Shown: positions 55,991-63,483 of the stretch, piece by piece
Layout of the letters: every line of letters begins with the position of its first letter
Position numbering within the stretch: position 1 is the first letter of the stretch
Source: Amycolatopsis regifaucium
GTDB taxonomy: Bacteria; Actinomycetota; Actinomycetes; Mycobacteriales; Pseudonocardiaceae
Direction of reading: 5' to 3'
NCBI RefSeq assembly: GCF_001613935.1
Contig: NZ_LQCI01000034.1
Span: 597,031-661,030 of the forward strand
DNA: 64,000 bases
Program-made: the position numbers and the translations under genes
The notes under the pieces: model-generated
Told to the model about the DNA's origin: nothing
The model's database searches: none
What the model saw: the letters and a program-made list of their open reading frames with translations, nothing else

Positions 55991-57289
55991 GTGGAGCAAC
56001 TGACGCCCGCCAAGGTGACCCCAGCCGACCCGCCCGGTGGAACCGCCGCCGAGGAGGAGAAGCGTCGCGGCCTGCGCAGGATGAAGATGGTCGCGCTGTC
56101 GTTCCTGCTCGGCGCCACGGTGATCTTCCTGCTGACCAGCTGGGCCGAAGCCGCGGGCTGGCCGGGCTGGGTCGGCTACGTCCGCGCCGCCGCCGAAGCC
56201 GGGATGGTCGGCGCGCTCGCCGACTGGTTCGCGGTGACCGCGCTGTTCCGGCATCCGCTGCGGATCAAGATCCCGCACACCGCGATCATCCCGAACAAGA
56301 AGGACGCGCTCGGCAGCAGCCTCGGTGACTTCGTCGGCTCGAACTTCCTGTCCGAGTCCGTGATCCGCGAGAAGCTGAGCCGGGTCGAGGTCTCGAAGCG
56401 TCTCGGCGGCTGGCTTTCCCAGTCGCAGAACGCCGAACGCGTGACGTCCGAGCTGGCCACCGTCGTCCGTGCCGCGGTCAAGGTGCTCCGCGACGAAGAT
56501 GTCCAGGCGATCATGGAACAGGCCGTGGTCAAGCGGATCGTGGACAAGCCGTGGGGTCCGCCGCTCGGCAAGATCCTCGCGGGCGTGTTCGCCGACGGGG
56601 CGCACCACAAACTGGTTGACCTGATGTGCGACCGCGCCTACGAATGGGTGCGGGACAACCACACGACGATGCTGCGCGTGGTGTCGGACCGGGCGCCGAG
56701 CTGGTCGCCGAAATTCGTCGACGAGATGCTCGCGGACAAGGTCTACGGCGAGGTGCTGTCCTTCGTGTGGGCGGTGAAGACCGACGTCAACCACCCCATG
56801 CGGCTGGCGCTGGACAAGTTCCTCGGCGAGTTCGCCCTCGACCTGCAGACCGACCCCGAGGTGATGGCGCGCGCCGAGCAGGTCAAGTCCCAGATGCTGG
56901 GGCACGACGAGGTGCAGAAGCTGATCGGCTCGGCCTGGGCGACCGCCAAGGAGATGCTGCTCAACGCCGCCGAGGACCCGTCGAGCGAGCTGCGCCGCCG
57001 GGTGCGCACCGGCCTCGAGTCGCTGGGCGGGCGGCTGGTCACCGACGACCACATCCGGTCCAAGGTGGACAACTGGGTGGAGGGGGCGGCGGCCTATCTG
57101 GTCACGCACTACTCCAAGGAGATCACCACGATCATCACCGACACCGTGGAGCGCTGGGACGCCGAGGAGACCTCGCGCAAGATCGAGCTCCAGGTCGGCC
57201 GGGATCTGCAGTTCATCCGGATCAACGGCACGGTGGTCGGCGCGCTCGCCGGACTGGTCATTTACGCGGTCGCGCAGCTGCTCTTTTGA
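55991..57289 (+). CDS. DUF445 membrane-associated protein
   Basis: A 432-residue protein with an N-terminal helix (MVALSFLLGATVIFLLTSWA), the DUF445 signature VRAAAEAGMVGALADWFAVTALFRHP (about 66-91), IIPNKKDALGSSLGDFVGSN, a long helical body, and a C-terminal membrane helix (GTVVGALAGLVIYAVAQLLF). The function is unknown; it is conserved in actinobacteria. GTG start. Confidence 0.9.
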   Translation: MEQLTPAKVTPADPPGGTAAEEEKRRGLRRMKMVALSFLLGATVIFLLTSWAEAAGWPGWVGYVRAAAEAGMVGALADWFAVTALFRHPLRIKIPHTAIIPNKKDALGSSLGDFVGSNFLSESVIREKLSRVEVSKRLGGWLSQSQNAERVTSELATVVRAAVKVLRDEDVQAIMEQAVVKRIVDKPWGPPLGKILAGVFADGAHHKLVDLMCDRAYEWVRDNHTTMLRVVSDRAPSWSPKFVDEMLADKVYGEVLSFVWAVKTDVNHPMRLALDKFLGEFALDLQTDPEVMARAEQVKSQMLGHDEVQKLIGSAWATAKEMLLNAAEDPSSELRRRVRTGLESLGGRLVTDDHIRSKVDNWVEGAAAYLVTHYSKEITTIITDTVERWDAEETSRKIELQVGRDLQFIRINGTVVGALAGLVIYAVAQLLF

Positions 57290-57330
57290 GCGGCGGTGCC
57301 TATACCACACTCCGGAGGCCTCACCGCGAG

Positions 57331-57404
57331 TTGTCCACAGGAAGTGGAGTCATCCCCAGGGTTATCCACAGCATTTCACGTCTTTGGCCTAACGCTGTGC
57401 ACAA
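57331..57404. repeat. Cluster of DnaA-box-like sequences
   Basis: TTGTCCACA (57331-57339), TTATCCACA (57362-57370) and TGTGCACAA (57396-57404, one mismatch on the other strand). They lie in the 170-bp convergent gap between the DUF445 and CGNR genes. No dnaA, dnaN or parAB gene is nearby. Confidence 0.7.
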
Positions 57405-57459
57405 CCCCTGGGGGTAACTCGGGGGTGGGTGACACCAGAAGTTGTGGTGCGGACGGCGG

Positions 57460-57927
57460 TCAAGTCGAGACGTCCGCCGTCCGCGCCCGCCACGCCCGCG
57501 CCTTCTCCCGGTTTCCGCACGACCGCATCGAGCACCACGTCCGCGACCGGTTGCGCGACTCGTCGTAGAACGCCCACAGGCAGTCGTCCGCCGGGCAGAT
57601 CTTGAGCCGGATCCATTCCCCGAGCACGGTCAGCCGAATCGACGCCGCCATCACCGCCTCGCTGACCGATTCCGCGACCAGGAGCGGGCCTTCCGGGCCG
57701 AGGACGACCTCCGCCGGCGCGCGCAGGCCGAGCCGGGGCAGCCGCGGATCGCCGATCGCCGCCCGCAGCGCGTTCCGGGTTTCGCGGGCGACCGCGGGGG
57801 TATCCGCGCGCAGCCGGTGATCATGGGCCCAGCGTTGCCAGGTCTCCAGATCGTCCAAGAGGTCGGTGCCGCGTTCGACGTTCACCGTGTTCAAAAACTC
57901 GACCACCAGGGACGCGTCGGTGTTCAC
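57460..57927 (-). CDS. CGNR zinc-finger protein (ABATE-like)
   Basis: A 155-residue protein of the ABATE-CGNR type: DASLVVEFLNTVNVERGTDL at the N-terminus and the zinc finger LKICPADDCLWAFYD...WCSMRSCGNREKARAWRAR near the end (Cys residues of the CGNR motif intact). These are putative DNA-binding regulators. GTG start at 57927 (an ATG eleven codons earlier is possible). The gene fragment at 43413-43570 is a paralogue. Confidence 0.88.
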   Translation of the reverse strand: MNTDASLVVEFLNTVNVERGTDLLDDLETWQRWAHDHRLRADTPAVARETRNALRAAIGDPRLPRLGLRAPAEVVLGPEGPLLVAESVSEAVMAASIRLTVLGEWIRLKICPADDCLWAFYDESRNRSRTWCSMRSCGNREKARAWRARTADVST

Positions 57928-58020
57928 CTCGCCCAGTGTACGGCCGAGACCCGTTGTCATCGGCAGCGATAACCCTCATACTAGTTTCACTGGTTACTCG
58001 ATCTTTCTGGAGGCTGAACC

Positions 58021-58389
58021 ATGGGTGCGGTACCGACCTTCGGCGCGGTGGCCCTCGACTGCCCGGACCCGGTCGCGCTGGCGGAGTTCTACCGCGAGCT
58101 GCTCGACTGGAAGGCCGCGGAAGTCGCCGAAGACGGCCATTGGGTGACCCTGCGGAACCCGGAGGGTGGCGCGCGGTTCTCGTTCCAGCGCGTCCCGGAC
58201 TACCGGCCGCCCGCGTGGCCCTCCGCCGAGAACCCGCAGCAGGCGCACGTCGACCTCGACGTCACGGACCTCGAAGCGGGGCACGAGCGCGCGCTCGCCA
58301 TCGGCGCGAAGCTGCTCGATGACTCCCCGGAGACCTTCCGGGTGTACGCGGATCCGGCCGGACACCCGTTTTGTCTGTGTGCCTGCTGA
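58021..58389 (+). CDS. VOC-family (glyoxalase/dioxygenase superfamily) protein
   Basis: A 122-residue single vicinal-oxygen-chelate domain: FGAVALDCPDPVALAEFYRE, then LDWKAAEVAEDGHWVTLRNP, QAHVDLDVTDLEAGHERALA and YADPAGHPFCLCAC. Members are dioxygenases, isomerases or resistance proteins; here the metal ligands are only partly obvious, so activity is open. ATG start. Divergent from CGNR. Confidence 0.88.
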   Translation: MGAVPTFGAVALDCPDPVALAEFYRELLDWKAAEVAEDGHWVTLRNPEGGARFSFQRVPDYRPPAWPSAENPQQAHVDLDVTDLEAGHERALAIGAKLLDDSPETFRVYADPAGHPFCLCAC

Positions 58390-58422
58390 CCTCGGCCGCG
58401 AAAAATGCGTAATCTCTGATAC

Positions 58423-58800
58423 GTGATTTGTCCGAAGTGCCAGAACGTCATGAAGACCGTCGACAAGAACGGTATCCACATCGACCAGTGCCAGGGATGC
58501 CGCGGCATCTTCCTGGACAGGGGCGAACTGGAAGCCATCGCCGGTGCCGAGAACTCGTACTACGCCGGTGGGCACGCGCCGCCCCCGCCGTATCAGGGAG
58601 GTGGGCACGCGCCGGCTCCGCACTACGGACGGCCGGACTCCCCGCGTCCGCACCGCGGCGGTTATGCCGACTCGCCGAAGGGCTACCGGGGCGGTTACGC
58701 GGATTCGCCGAAGGGCTACCGCGGCGGCTACGCGGACTCCCCGCACGGATACGGCCACAAGCGTCGTAAGGGCGGCTTCCTCGAGGGCCTCTTCGACTGA
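58423..58800 (+). CDS. TFIIB-type zinc ribbon protein with tyrosine-rich repeats
   Basis: A 125-residue protein. The N-terminal zf-TFIIB domain (CPKCQNVMKTVD...IDQCQGCRGIFLDRGELEAI) has the four Cys. It is followed by a low-complexity tail with three repeats of the unit GGYADSPKGYR and a basic end. Function unknown; members bind zinc and possibly nucleic acid. GTG start. It lies 2 nt before the kinase gene. Confidence 0.9.
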   Translation: MICPKCQNVMKTVDKNGIHIDQCQGCRGIFLDRGELEAIAGAENSYYAGGHAPPPPYQGGGHAPAPHYGRPDSPRPHRGGYADSPKGYRGGYADSPKGYRGGYADSPHGYGHKRRKGGFLEGLFD

Positions 58801-58802
58801 CC

Positions 58803-59432
58803 GTGGTCCTCGATCTCAAGATCTGCCCGGCCTGCGGTGATCGCGCCGAACGGCCACGAGTCGAGAGCGGGTTGCTGGTGTGCGCGAAATGCGCGCACCG
58901 GTGGCCCTTCCGGCGCCTCCCGCTGTTCGCGCTGACCGGGCCGAGCGGGGCGGGGAAATCCACGGTCGGGCCCCGGCTGGCGGAACGGCTCGGCGAGCTG
59001 GCCCTCGTGGTCGAACAGGACGTGCTGTGGACGGGAGCGCTGCGCGACGACGTCCCCGGCCATCCCGCGTTCCGCTCGACCTGGCTGCGGATGGCGGCGA
59101 TGCTGCACCAGAACGGGCGGCCGGTGGTGCTGTGCGGCACCGTCGCGCCGCCCGAGTTCGAGCGGTTGCCCGAGCGCGTCTTCTTCTCCGACATCCACTA
59201 TCTGGCGCTCGTCAGCGAGCCTGAGGCGCTGCGCAAACGCTTGCTGGCCCGGCCCGCCTGGCGCGAGTGGGACGAGGAGCGGGTCGAGGAGATGCTGGAG
59301 TTCAACGAGTGGCTGCAGGCCGAAGCGCCGTCGCTGGAGCCACCGGTCGAGTTGTTCGACACCACCCACATCCCGGTGGACGCCGCCGTCGACCGCGTGG
59401 AGGCCTGGGTGCGGGGCCACCTCTCAGGGTGA
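58803..59432 (+). CDS. P-loop nucleoside/adenylate kinase-like protein with zinc ribbon
   Basis: A 209-residue protein with an N-terminal CPACG...CAKCAHRW zinc ribbon (about 8-33) and a P-loop kinase domain (LTGPSGAGKSTVGPRLAERL, about 44-63). The lid is compact and the substrate-binding part is not typical of named kinases. GTG start, 2 nt after the TFIIB-type gene stop, so the two share a transcript. Its 3' end overlaps the convergent methyltransferase stop by 9 nt. Confidence 0.82.
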   Translation: MVLDLKICPACGDRAERPRVESGLLVCAKCAHRWPFRRLPLFALTGPSGAGKSTVGPRLAERLGELALVVEQDVLWTGALRDDVPGHPAFRSTWLRMAAMLHQNGRPVVLCGTVAPPEFERLPERVFFSDIHYLALVSEPEALRKRLLARPAWREWDEERVEEMLEFNEWLQAEAPSLEPPVELFDTTHIPVDAAVDRVEAWVRGHLSG

Positions 59433-60554
59433 CAGCGGCCAGGTGCGGCCGTCGGGTGCATCCAGCCAGATCACCTGGTCTTCACCGTCGATGCTGAGCC
59501 CGAACCGGTCCCGTCCGGGCTGACCGAGGTCGAACCACTCCTCCTGCGCGTTTTCGACCAGTTCCCACAGTCGTCGAGGGCCGCCCTCGGCCACTTCGAA
59601 CCCATCGCCTCGTTGCCGATGCCGCACCCATGAGCCGTCCGGGTGGACCAGCGCGGTGTGCCGGCCGTCCCGCGAGGCCGTCACCCCGGGCAGCTGAAGC
59701 CCGGCGAAGAACTCGAAGCGGCTGCGGACTTCGGTGATGGCCCTCATCGGCAACCGGGTCGGCCGCCAGGCCGCTTCGCCGTCGGGCACCTTCGACGGTT
59801 TGAACCGATGGGCACGCAGCGGCATGAAACGGCCGTCGCGGGCGAGCACGCGTCCATGTCCCGTGGCGCCTTCGCCCGCGACGATCCGGACGAGCCCGCC
59901 GCCGATCGGCCGGTTCAGCGTGGTGACGACCAGCCCGCCCGGCACCGTCTGTTCCAGCCAGGCGGGCGGGATCGAGGACACCGAGCAGGTGCACAGGATC
60001 CGGTCGTAAAGCACGCCTGCCGGGTAACCCTCGGCGCCGTCGGCCGCGGCGCACGAAGGCGCGTATCCGGCCTCCGCCAGCCGCTTGCGCGCGGTGTCCA
60101 CCAGCTCCGGGTCGATGTCCACTGTGTACACGAGCCCGGAGCCGAGCCGCTGACACAGCAGCGCGGTGTTGTAGCCGGTGCCCGTGCCGATTTCCAGCAC
60201 TCGGTGCCCGTCGGCGACCCGGAGCTCTTCGAGCATGATCGCCATGATCGACGGCTGGCTGGACGAACTCGTCGGCGTTCCCGGCTGCGCGCCGAGGTAG
60301 CGCGCCCGTTCCCAGAGCCCGGAATCGTCGTCGAGCTGGATGACCAGCACGTCGGGGGAGTAGACCCGGGCGAGCCAGCCGTCGTCACCGCTCTGCATCG
60401 CGACCCAGCCGTTCGCCGCCGGGACGAAGAACCGCGGCAGGAAGACGTGCCGGGGCACGGTGCGGAAAGCGGTCATCCAGCGTGCGTCATGCAGTACGCC
60501 TTCGGCGAGCAGATGCTCGACGAGGCGCCGCCGTAGCCGCGTCGCACTCGACAT
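59424..60554 (-). CDS. Protein-L-isoaspartate methyltransferase-like protein
   Basis: A 376-residue class I methyltransferase with a PCMT domain: FRTVPRHVFLPRFF, SSSQPSIMAIMLEELRVADG, SAM motif VLEIGTGTGYNTALLCQRLG (about 100-119) and a post-II GGLVVTTLNRPIGGGLVRI. The C-terminal half (about 230-376) is extra and is seen in actinobacterial members linked to peptide maturation or repair. ATG start at 60554. Confidence 0.85.
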   Translation of the reverse strand: MSSATRLRRRLVEHLLAEGVLHDARWMTAFRTVPRHVFLPRFFVPAANGWVAMQSGDDGWLARVYSPDVLVIQLDDDSGLWERARYLGAQPGTPTSSSSQPSIMAIMLEELRVADGHRVLEIGTGTGYNTALLCQRLGSGLVYTVDIDPELVDTARKRLAEAGYAPSCAAADGAEGYPAGVLYDRILCTCSVSSIPPAWLEQTVPGGLVVTTLNRPIGGGLVRIVAGEGATGHGRVLARDGRFMPLRAHRFKPSKVPDGEAAWRPTRLPMRAITEVRSRFEFFAGLQLPGVTASRDGRHTALVHPDGSWVRHRQRGDGFEVAEGGPRRLWELVENAQEEWFDLGQPGRDRFGLSIDGEDQVIWLDAPDGRTWPLSP

Positions 60555-60593
60555 CCCTCCACGGTAGCGGGTGAGCACCAACACACCCGATGG

Positions 60594-60637
60594 TTGCAAG
60601 CAGTGTGCTTGCAATAGCTAGCACTCGCGCGTAGCGT
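60594..60637 (+). promoter_or_regulatory. Operator palindrome over the promoter of the HTH-hbhA operon
   Basis: TTGCAAGCA-GTG-TGCTTGCAA (60594-60614). Its right arm contains the -35 TTGCAA (60609-60614); -10 TAGCGT (60632-60637) follows after 17 nt. The position suggests repression by the HTH protein encoded next. Confidence 0.78.
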
Positions 60638-60662
60638 TGAAGACGTCGCGAGGAGGTGACCG

Positions 60663-61112
60663 ATGTCAGACACCAACCGGGACCAGCCCGCATCGGGCGG
60701 GCCGATGGAGAAGGTCGCGGACATCGCTTCCGACATCGGCGAGTACATCCGCCAGCAGCGCAGCAACGCGAAGATCTCCTTGCGGCAGCTGTCGAAACTC
60801 GCCGGCGTGTCCAATCCGTACCTGAGTCAGATCGAGCGCGGGGTCCGCAAACCCAGCGCGGAGATCCTGCAGCAGATCGCCAAAGGCCTGCGTATCTCGG
60901 CCGAGGCGCTCTACGTGCAAGCGGGAATCCTCGATCTGCCGATGGGCGGCCCGGTCGGCGACGCGATCCGCGCCGACACCGAGCTGACCGAGCGGCAGAA
61001 GCAGGTCCTGCTCGACGTCTACGAATCGTTCCGCCGCGAGAACGCCGCCGCGAAGCCGGAACCGGCCGCGCAAACCCCACAGCAAGCCGTCGAATCCAAG
61101 GAGTCAGCATGA
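60663..61112 (+). CDS. XRE-family regulator (Rv0474-like)
   Basis: A 149-residue regulator with an HTH (SLRQLSKLAGVSNPYLSQIERG, about 40-61) and a C-terminal helix (LTERQKQVLLDVYESFRREN). Its place before an HbhA-like gene and a DUF2516 gene is the mycobacterial Rv0474-Rv0475-Rv0476 order. GAGGAGGTGACCG precedes the ATG. Its stop overlaps the HbhA-like start (ATGA). Confidence 0.9.
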   Translation: MSDTNRDQPASGGPMEKVADIASDIGEYIRQQRSNAKISLRQLSKLAGVSNPYLSQIERGVRKPSAEILQQIAKGLRISAEALYVQAGILDLPMGGPVGDAIRADTELTERQKQVLLDVYESFRRENAAAKPEPAAQTPQQAVESKESA

Positions 61113-61813
61113 CCACCACCACGAAGAACAAGACCGACCGCAAGCACAGCGCCCTCGACCAGGTCCGCACCCCGCTGCTGGCCGCCCTCGGCGCCGGGAA
61201 CCTGGCGGGCCAGGCCGTCGTCGACGCCGTGTCGAAGGCCAAGGAGCGCGTTGTCGAGGGCAGCGAGACCGCCCGCAAGAACATCGAAGAGCTCCCGCAC
61301 GACGTCGAGGGTCTCCGCGAGAAGCTGGACCCGGCCGAGCTGCGCAAGGTCATCGACGAGTACACCGAGGCGGCGCTGAAGCTGTACAACAAGCTGGCCG
61401 AGTCCGGTGAGCAGGCGTGGGACAAGATCGCCACGCAGCCGCAGGTCAAGAAGGCCATCGAGCAGCTCGAGGACGCGCTGAGCACCGCGCAGGACCGCGT
61501 CGAGGAAGCGACCACCGACGCCCGTGAGCGCATCGACACCGTGCTCGGCAAGGTCACCAAGGGCACCCGCTCGGTGGGCGAGAAGGCCGCCCGCAAGGTC
61601 TCCGACGCCGCCATCGACATCGCCGGCGAGGTCGAGGAGATCGGCGACGACCTCGCGCACGAGACCCGCTCGGCTTCGCGCAAGGTCGCCAACAAGACCG
61701 CGCCGAAGACCACGACCCCGGCGCGCCGCACCACCGGCACCACCACGACCAGCACCACCACCAGCCCGGCCGCCAAGAAGCCGGCCACCACGCCGAAGAC
61801 GACCGAGAAGTAA
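61109..61813 (+). CDS. hbhA: HbhA-like coiled-coil protein (heparin-binding hemagglutinin family)
   Basis: A 234-residue protein: N-terminal hydrophobic stretch (LLAALGAGNLAGQAVVDAVS), a long helical coiled coil (ELPHDVEGLREKLDPAELRK, then KAIEQLEDALSTAQDRVEEA) and a Lys/Ala/Thr/Pro-rich basic tail (TPKTTEK end). In mycobacteria HbhA is a surface adhesin with a methylated Lys tail; in saprophytes the homologues may organise the cell surface or lipids. ATG overlaps the upstream stop. Confidence 0.88.
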   Translation: MTTTTKNKTDRKHSALDQVRTPLLAALGAGNLAGQAVVDAVSKAKERVVEGSETARKNIEELPHDVEGLREKLDPAELRKVIDEYTEAALKLYNKLAESGEQAWDKIATQPQVKKAIEQLEDALSTAQDRVEEATTDARERIDTVLGKVTKGTRSVGEKAARKVSDAAIDIAGEVEEIGDDLAHETRSASRKVANKTAPKTTTPARRTTGTTTTSTTTSPAAKKPATTPKTTEK

Positions 61814-61830
61814 GGTCCGCGTGAATCCCA

Positions 61831-61864
61831 GGGCCCCTGGTACCGCATTCGGTACCAGGGGCCC
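61831..61864 (+). terminator. Strong hairpin after hbhA
   Basis: Perfect 14-bp stem GGGCCCCTGGTACC/complement with 6-nt loop, 17 nt after the hbhA stop. No T-run. It may attenuate read-through into the DUF2516 gene. Confidence 0.85.
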
Positions 61865-61898
61865 GGGCCATTCGCCCGGTTTGACGTAAGCTGACTTC

Positions 61899-62192
61899 GT
61901 GTTCGTTGCCACCTGGATCCTCTTCGCCATCCACTGGGGCGGCGCACTGACGGGGCTGTTCGCTTTCGTGCATGCGCTGCTGCAGCGCGCGGACGCGTAT
62001 TCGGCCGCCGATCGCAAGACCAAACCCATCTGGATGCTCATCACCGGCGGGGCCACCGCGGTGCTGATCATCTTCGAGTTCTACGGCGGCGGCATGATCC
62101 TGTGGCTGCCCGCTCTGGTTGCGGTCCTGGTCTACCTGGTGGACGTCCGCCCCAAGCTCATCGAGGTCCAGCGCGGCGGCCGCAACTGGTGA
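61899..62192 (+). CDS. DUF2516 membrane protein (Rv0476-like)
   Basis: A 97-residue protein with three hydrophobic helices (WILFAIHWGGALTGLFAFVH, WMLITGGATAVLIIFEFYGG, LWLPALVAVLVYLVDVRPKL). The family is conserved next to hbhA in mycobacteria. GTG start. 13 nt before the YbaK-type gene. Confidence 0.9.
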   Translation: MFVATWILFAIHWGGALTGLFAFVHALLQRADAYSAADRKTKPIWMLITGGATAVLIIFEFYGGGMILWLPALVAVLVYLVDVRPKLIEVQRGGRNW

Positions 62193-62205
62193 CTATCGTG
62201 GCGCT

Positions 62206-62760
62206 GTGACTGACTGGACCATCGCCGGAAGCCTCACCGTCGTCCCCGCCCCTTCGCGCCCGGACCTGCTCGCCGAGCCCGTCGCCAAGGCACTCGCCGC
62301 CCTTTCCGATCCGGACGCCGTCGGCGTCACCGAGATCGATGCCGGACTGGCCGACACCGGCGCCTTCTGCGAGGCATACGGCTCGCCGCTTTCCGCGTCC
62401 GCGAACTGCGTCGTCATCGCGGGCAAGCGAGCCGGTGAAGTCCGGTTCGCCGCCGCGATGATCCTCGCCACCACCCGCGCGGACGTGAACGGCGTGATCA
62501 AACGCCGCCTTGACGTCCGAAAGGCTTCCTTCGCCCCGATGGACGAAGCCGTTTCGCTCACCGGCATGGAGTACGGCGGCATCACGCCGGTCGGCCTGCC
62601 GGAGGGGTGGCCGATCCTGCTCGACCAGCGCGTCGCGGACGAGCCGGAACTGGTCATCGGGAGCGGTATCCGCGGCAGCAAGCTGCTGATCTCGGGTGCG
62701 GCGCTCGCGTCCCTGCCCGGCGCCGAGGTGATCGACGGGCTCGCCCGTCCCGTCGAGTGA
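62206..62760 (+). CDS. YbaK/ProX-type aminoacyl-tRNA deacylase
   Basis: A 184-residue protein with the YbaK/EbsC fold: CVVIAGKRAGEVRFAAAMIL, VNGVIKRRLDVRKASFAPMD, GMEYGGITPVGLPEGWPILL and the GSGIRGSKLLISG segment. It hydrolyses mischarged tRNA in trans. GTG start; probably cotranscribed with the DUF2516 gene. Confidence 0.88.
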   Translation: MTDWTIAGSLTVVPAPSRPDLLAEPVAKALAALSDPDAVGVTEIDAGLADTGAFCEAYGSPLSASANCVVIAGKRAGEVRFAAAMILATTRADVNGVIKRRLDVRKASFAPMDEAVSLTGMEYGGITPVGLPEGWPILLDQRVADEPELVIGSGIRGSKLLISGAALASLPGAEVIDGLARPVE

Positions 62761-62766
62761 GAGCCT

Positions 62767-63483
62767 TCAAGAGCGGACTTCCGCGCGGGACCGGATGGCC
62801 AGTCCCCGCGGAGTCACCCAGCGAGTGATGAGCGCGAAGGCGGCCTCGCACACCAAAGCCAGTACGACGACCGCGATCCCGCCTGCCAGGATCTCGCCGT
62901 GGCCCGGATCCCCGAGCGCGAAACCGTCCACAATGTACCGCCCGAGCCCGCCGCCGTCGTTGACGATCGCGCCGATCGCGACGGTGGCGATCAGTTGCAG
63001 GAACGCCACACGAGCACCCACGAGGATGACCGGTGACGCGAGCGGCAACTCCAGGCGCAGCATGATCTGCCACTCGCGGTAACCGGTTCCGCGTGCGGCG
63101 TCGATGGTCTCTTGCTCCAGCTGGATGACGCCCGCGTACGTGTTCGTGAACAACGGCGGCAGCGCCAAAGCCACCAGCGCGAGCATCAGCGGCCAGAACG
63201 TCGTGTCGACTTCGAGCCGGGAAGCCAGGAACCAGAACAGGATCACCAGCCCGAAACTGGGGATCGCGCGGCCGATGTTCACCGCGCTCGTCGCGAGGAA
63301 CTGCGCGCGCCGGTAGTGCGCCAGCCACAACGCGGGCGGGATGGTCAGCGCGGCCGAGATCGCCAACGCCAGCAAGGAGAATCGGAGGTGCTCGATCGTC
63401 CGGTACGGCACGCCTTCCGGGTCGGTCCAGCTCCAGCGGCCCGGTTCGCCGAACCACTCGATGGTCTGATCGATGATGCTCAT
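62767..63483 (-). CDS. ABC transporter permease (glycine betaine/choline, ProW/OpuCD type)
   Basis: A 238-residue permease with about six helices. The EAA loop (IDAARGTGYREWQIMLRLEL PLA region, about 134-156) and PSFGLVILFWFLASRL and GDPGHGEILAGGIAVVVLAL are typical of osmoprotectant importers. It pairs with a second permease encoded just upstream (its stop overlaps this ATG). The ATPase and binding protein would lie outside the window. Confidence 0.88.
   Translation of the reverse strand: MSIIDQTIEWFGEPGRWSWTDPEGVPYRTIEHLRFSLLALAISAALTIPPALWLAHYRRAQFLATSAVNIGRAIPSFGLVILFWFLASRLEVDTTFWPLMLALVALALPPLFTNTYAGVIQLEQETIDAARGTGYREWQIMLRLELPLASPVILVGARVAFLQLIATVAIGAIVNDGGGLGRYIVDGFALGDPGHGEILAGGIAVVVLALVCEAAFALITRWVTPRGLAIRSRAEVRS

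Noticed and set aside
57331..57404. Chromosomal origin of replication (oriC)
   Set aside because: Only three boxes and no dnaA, dnaN, recF, gyrB or parAB genes around; the neighbours are ordinary.
58640..58760. Possible CRISPR-like repeat array
   Set aside because: Short regular repeats lie in frame within a protein gene and encode GGYADSPKGYR units; there are no spacers or cas genes.
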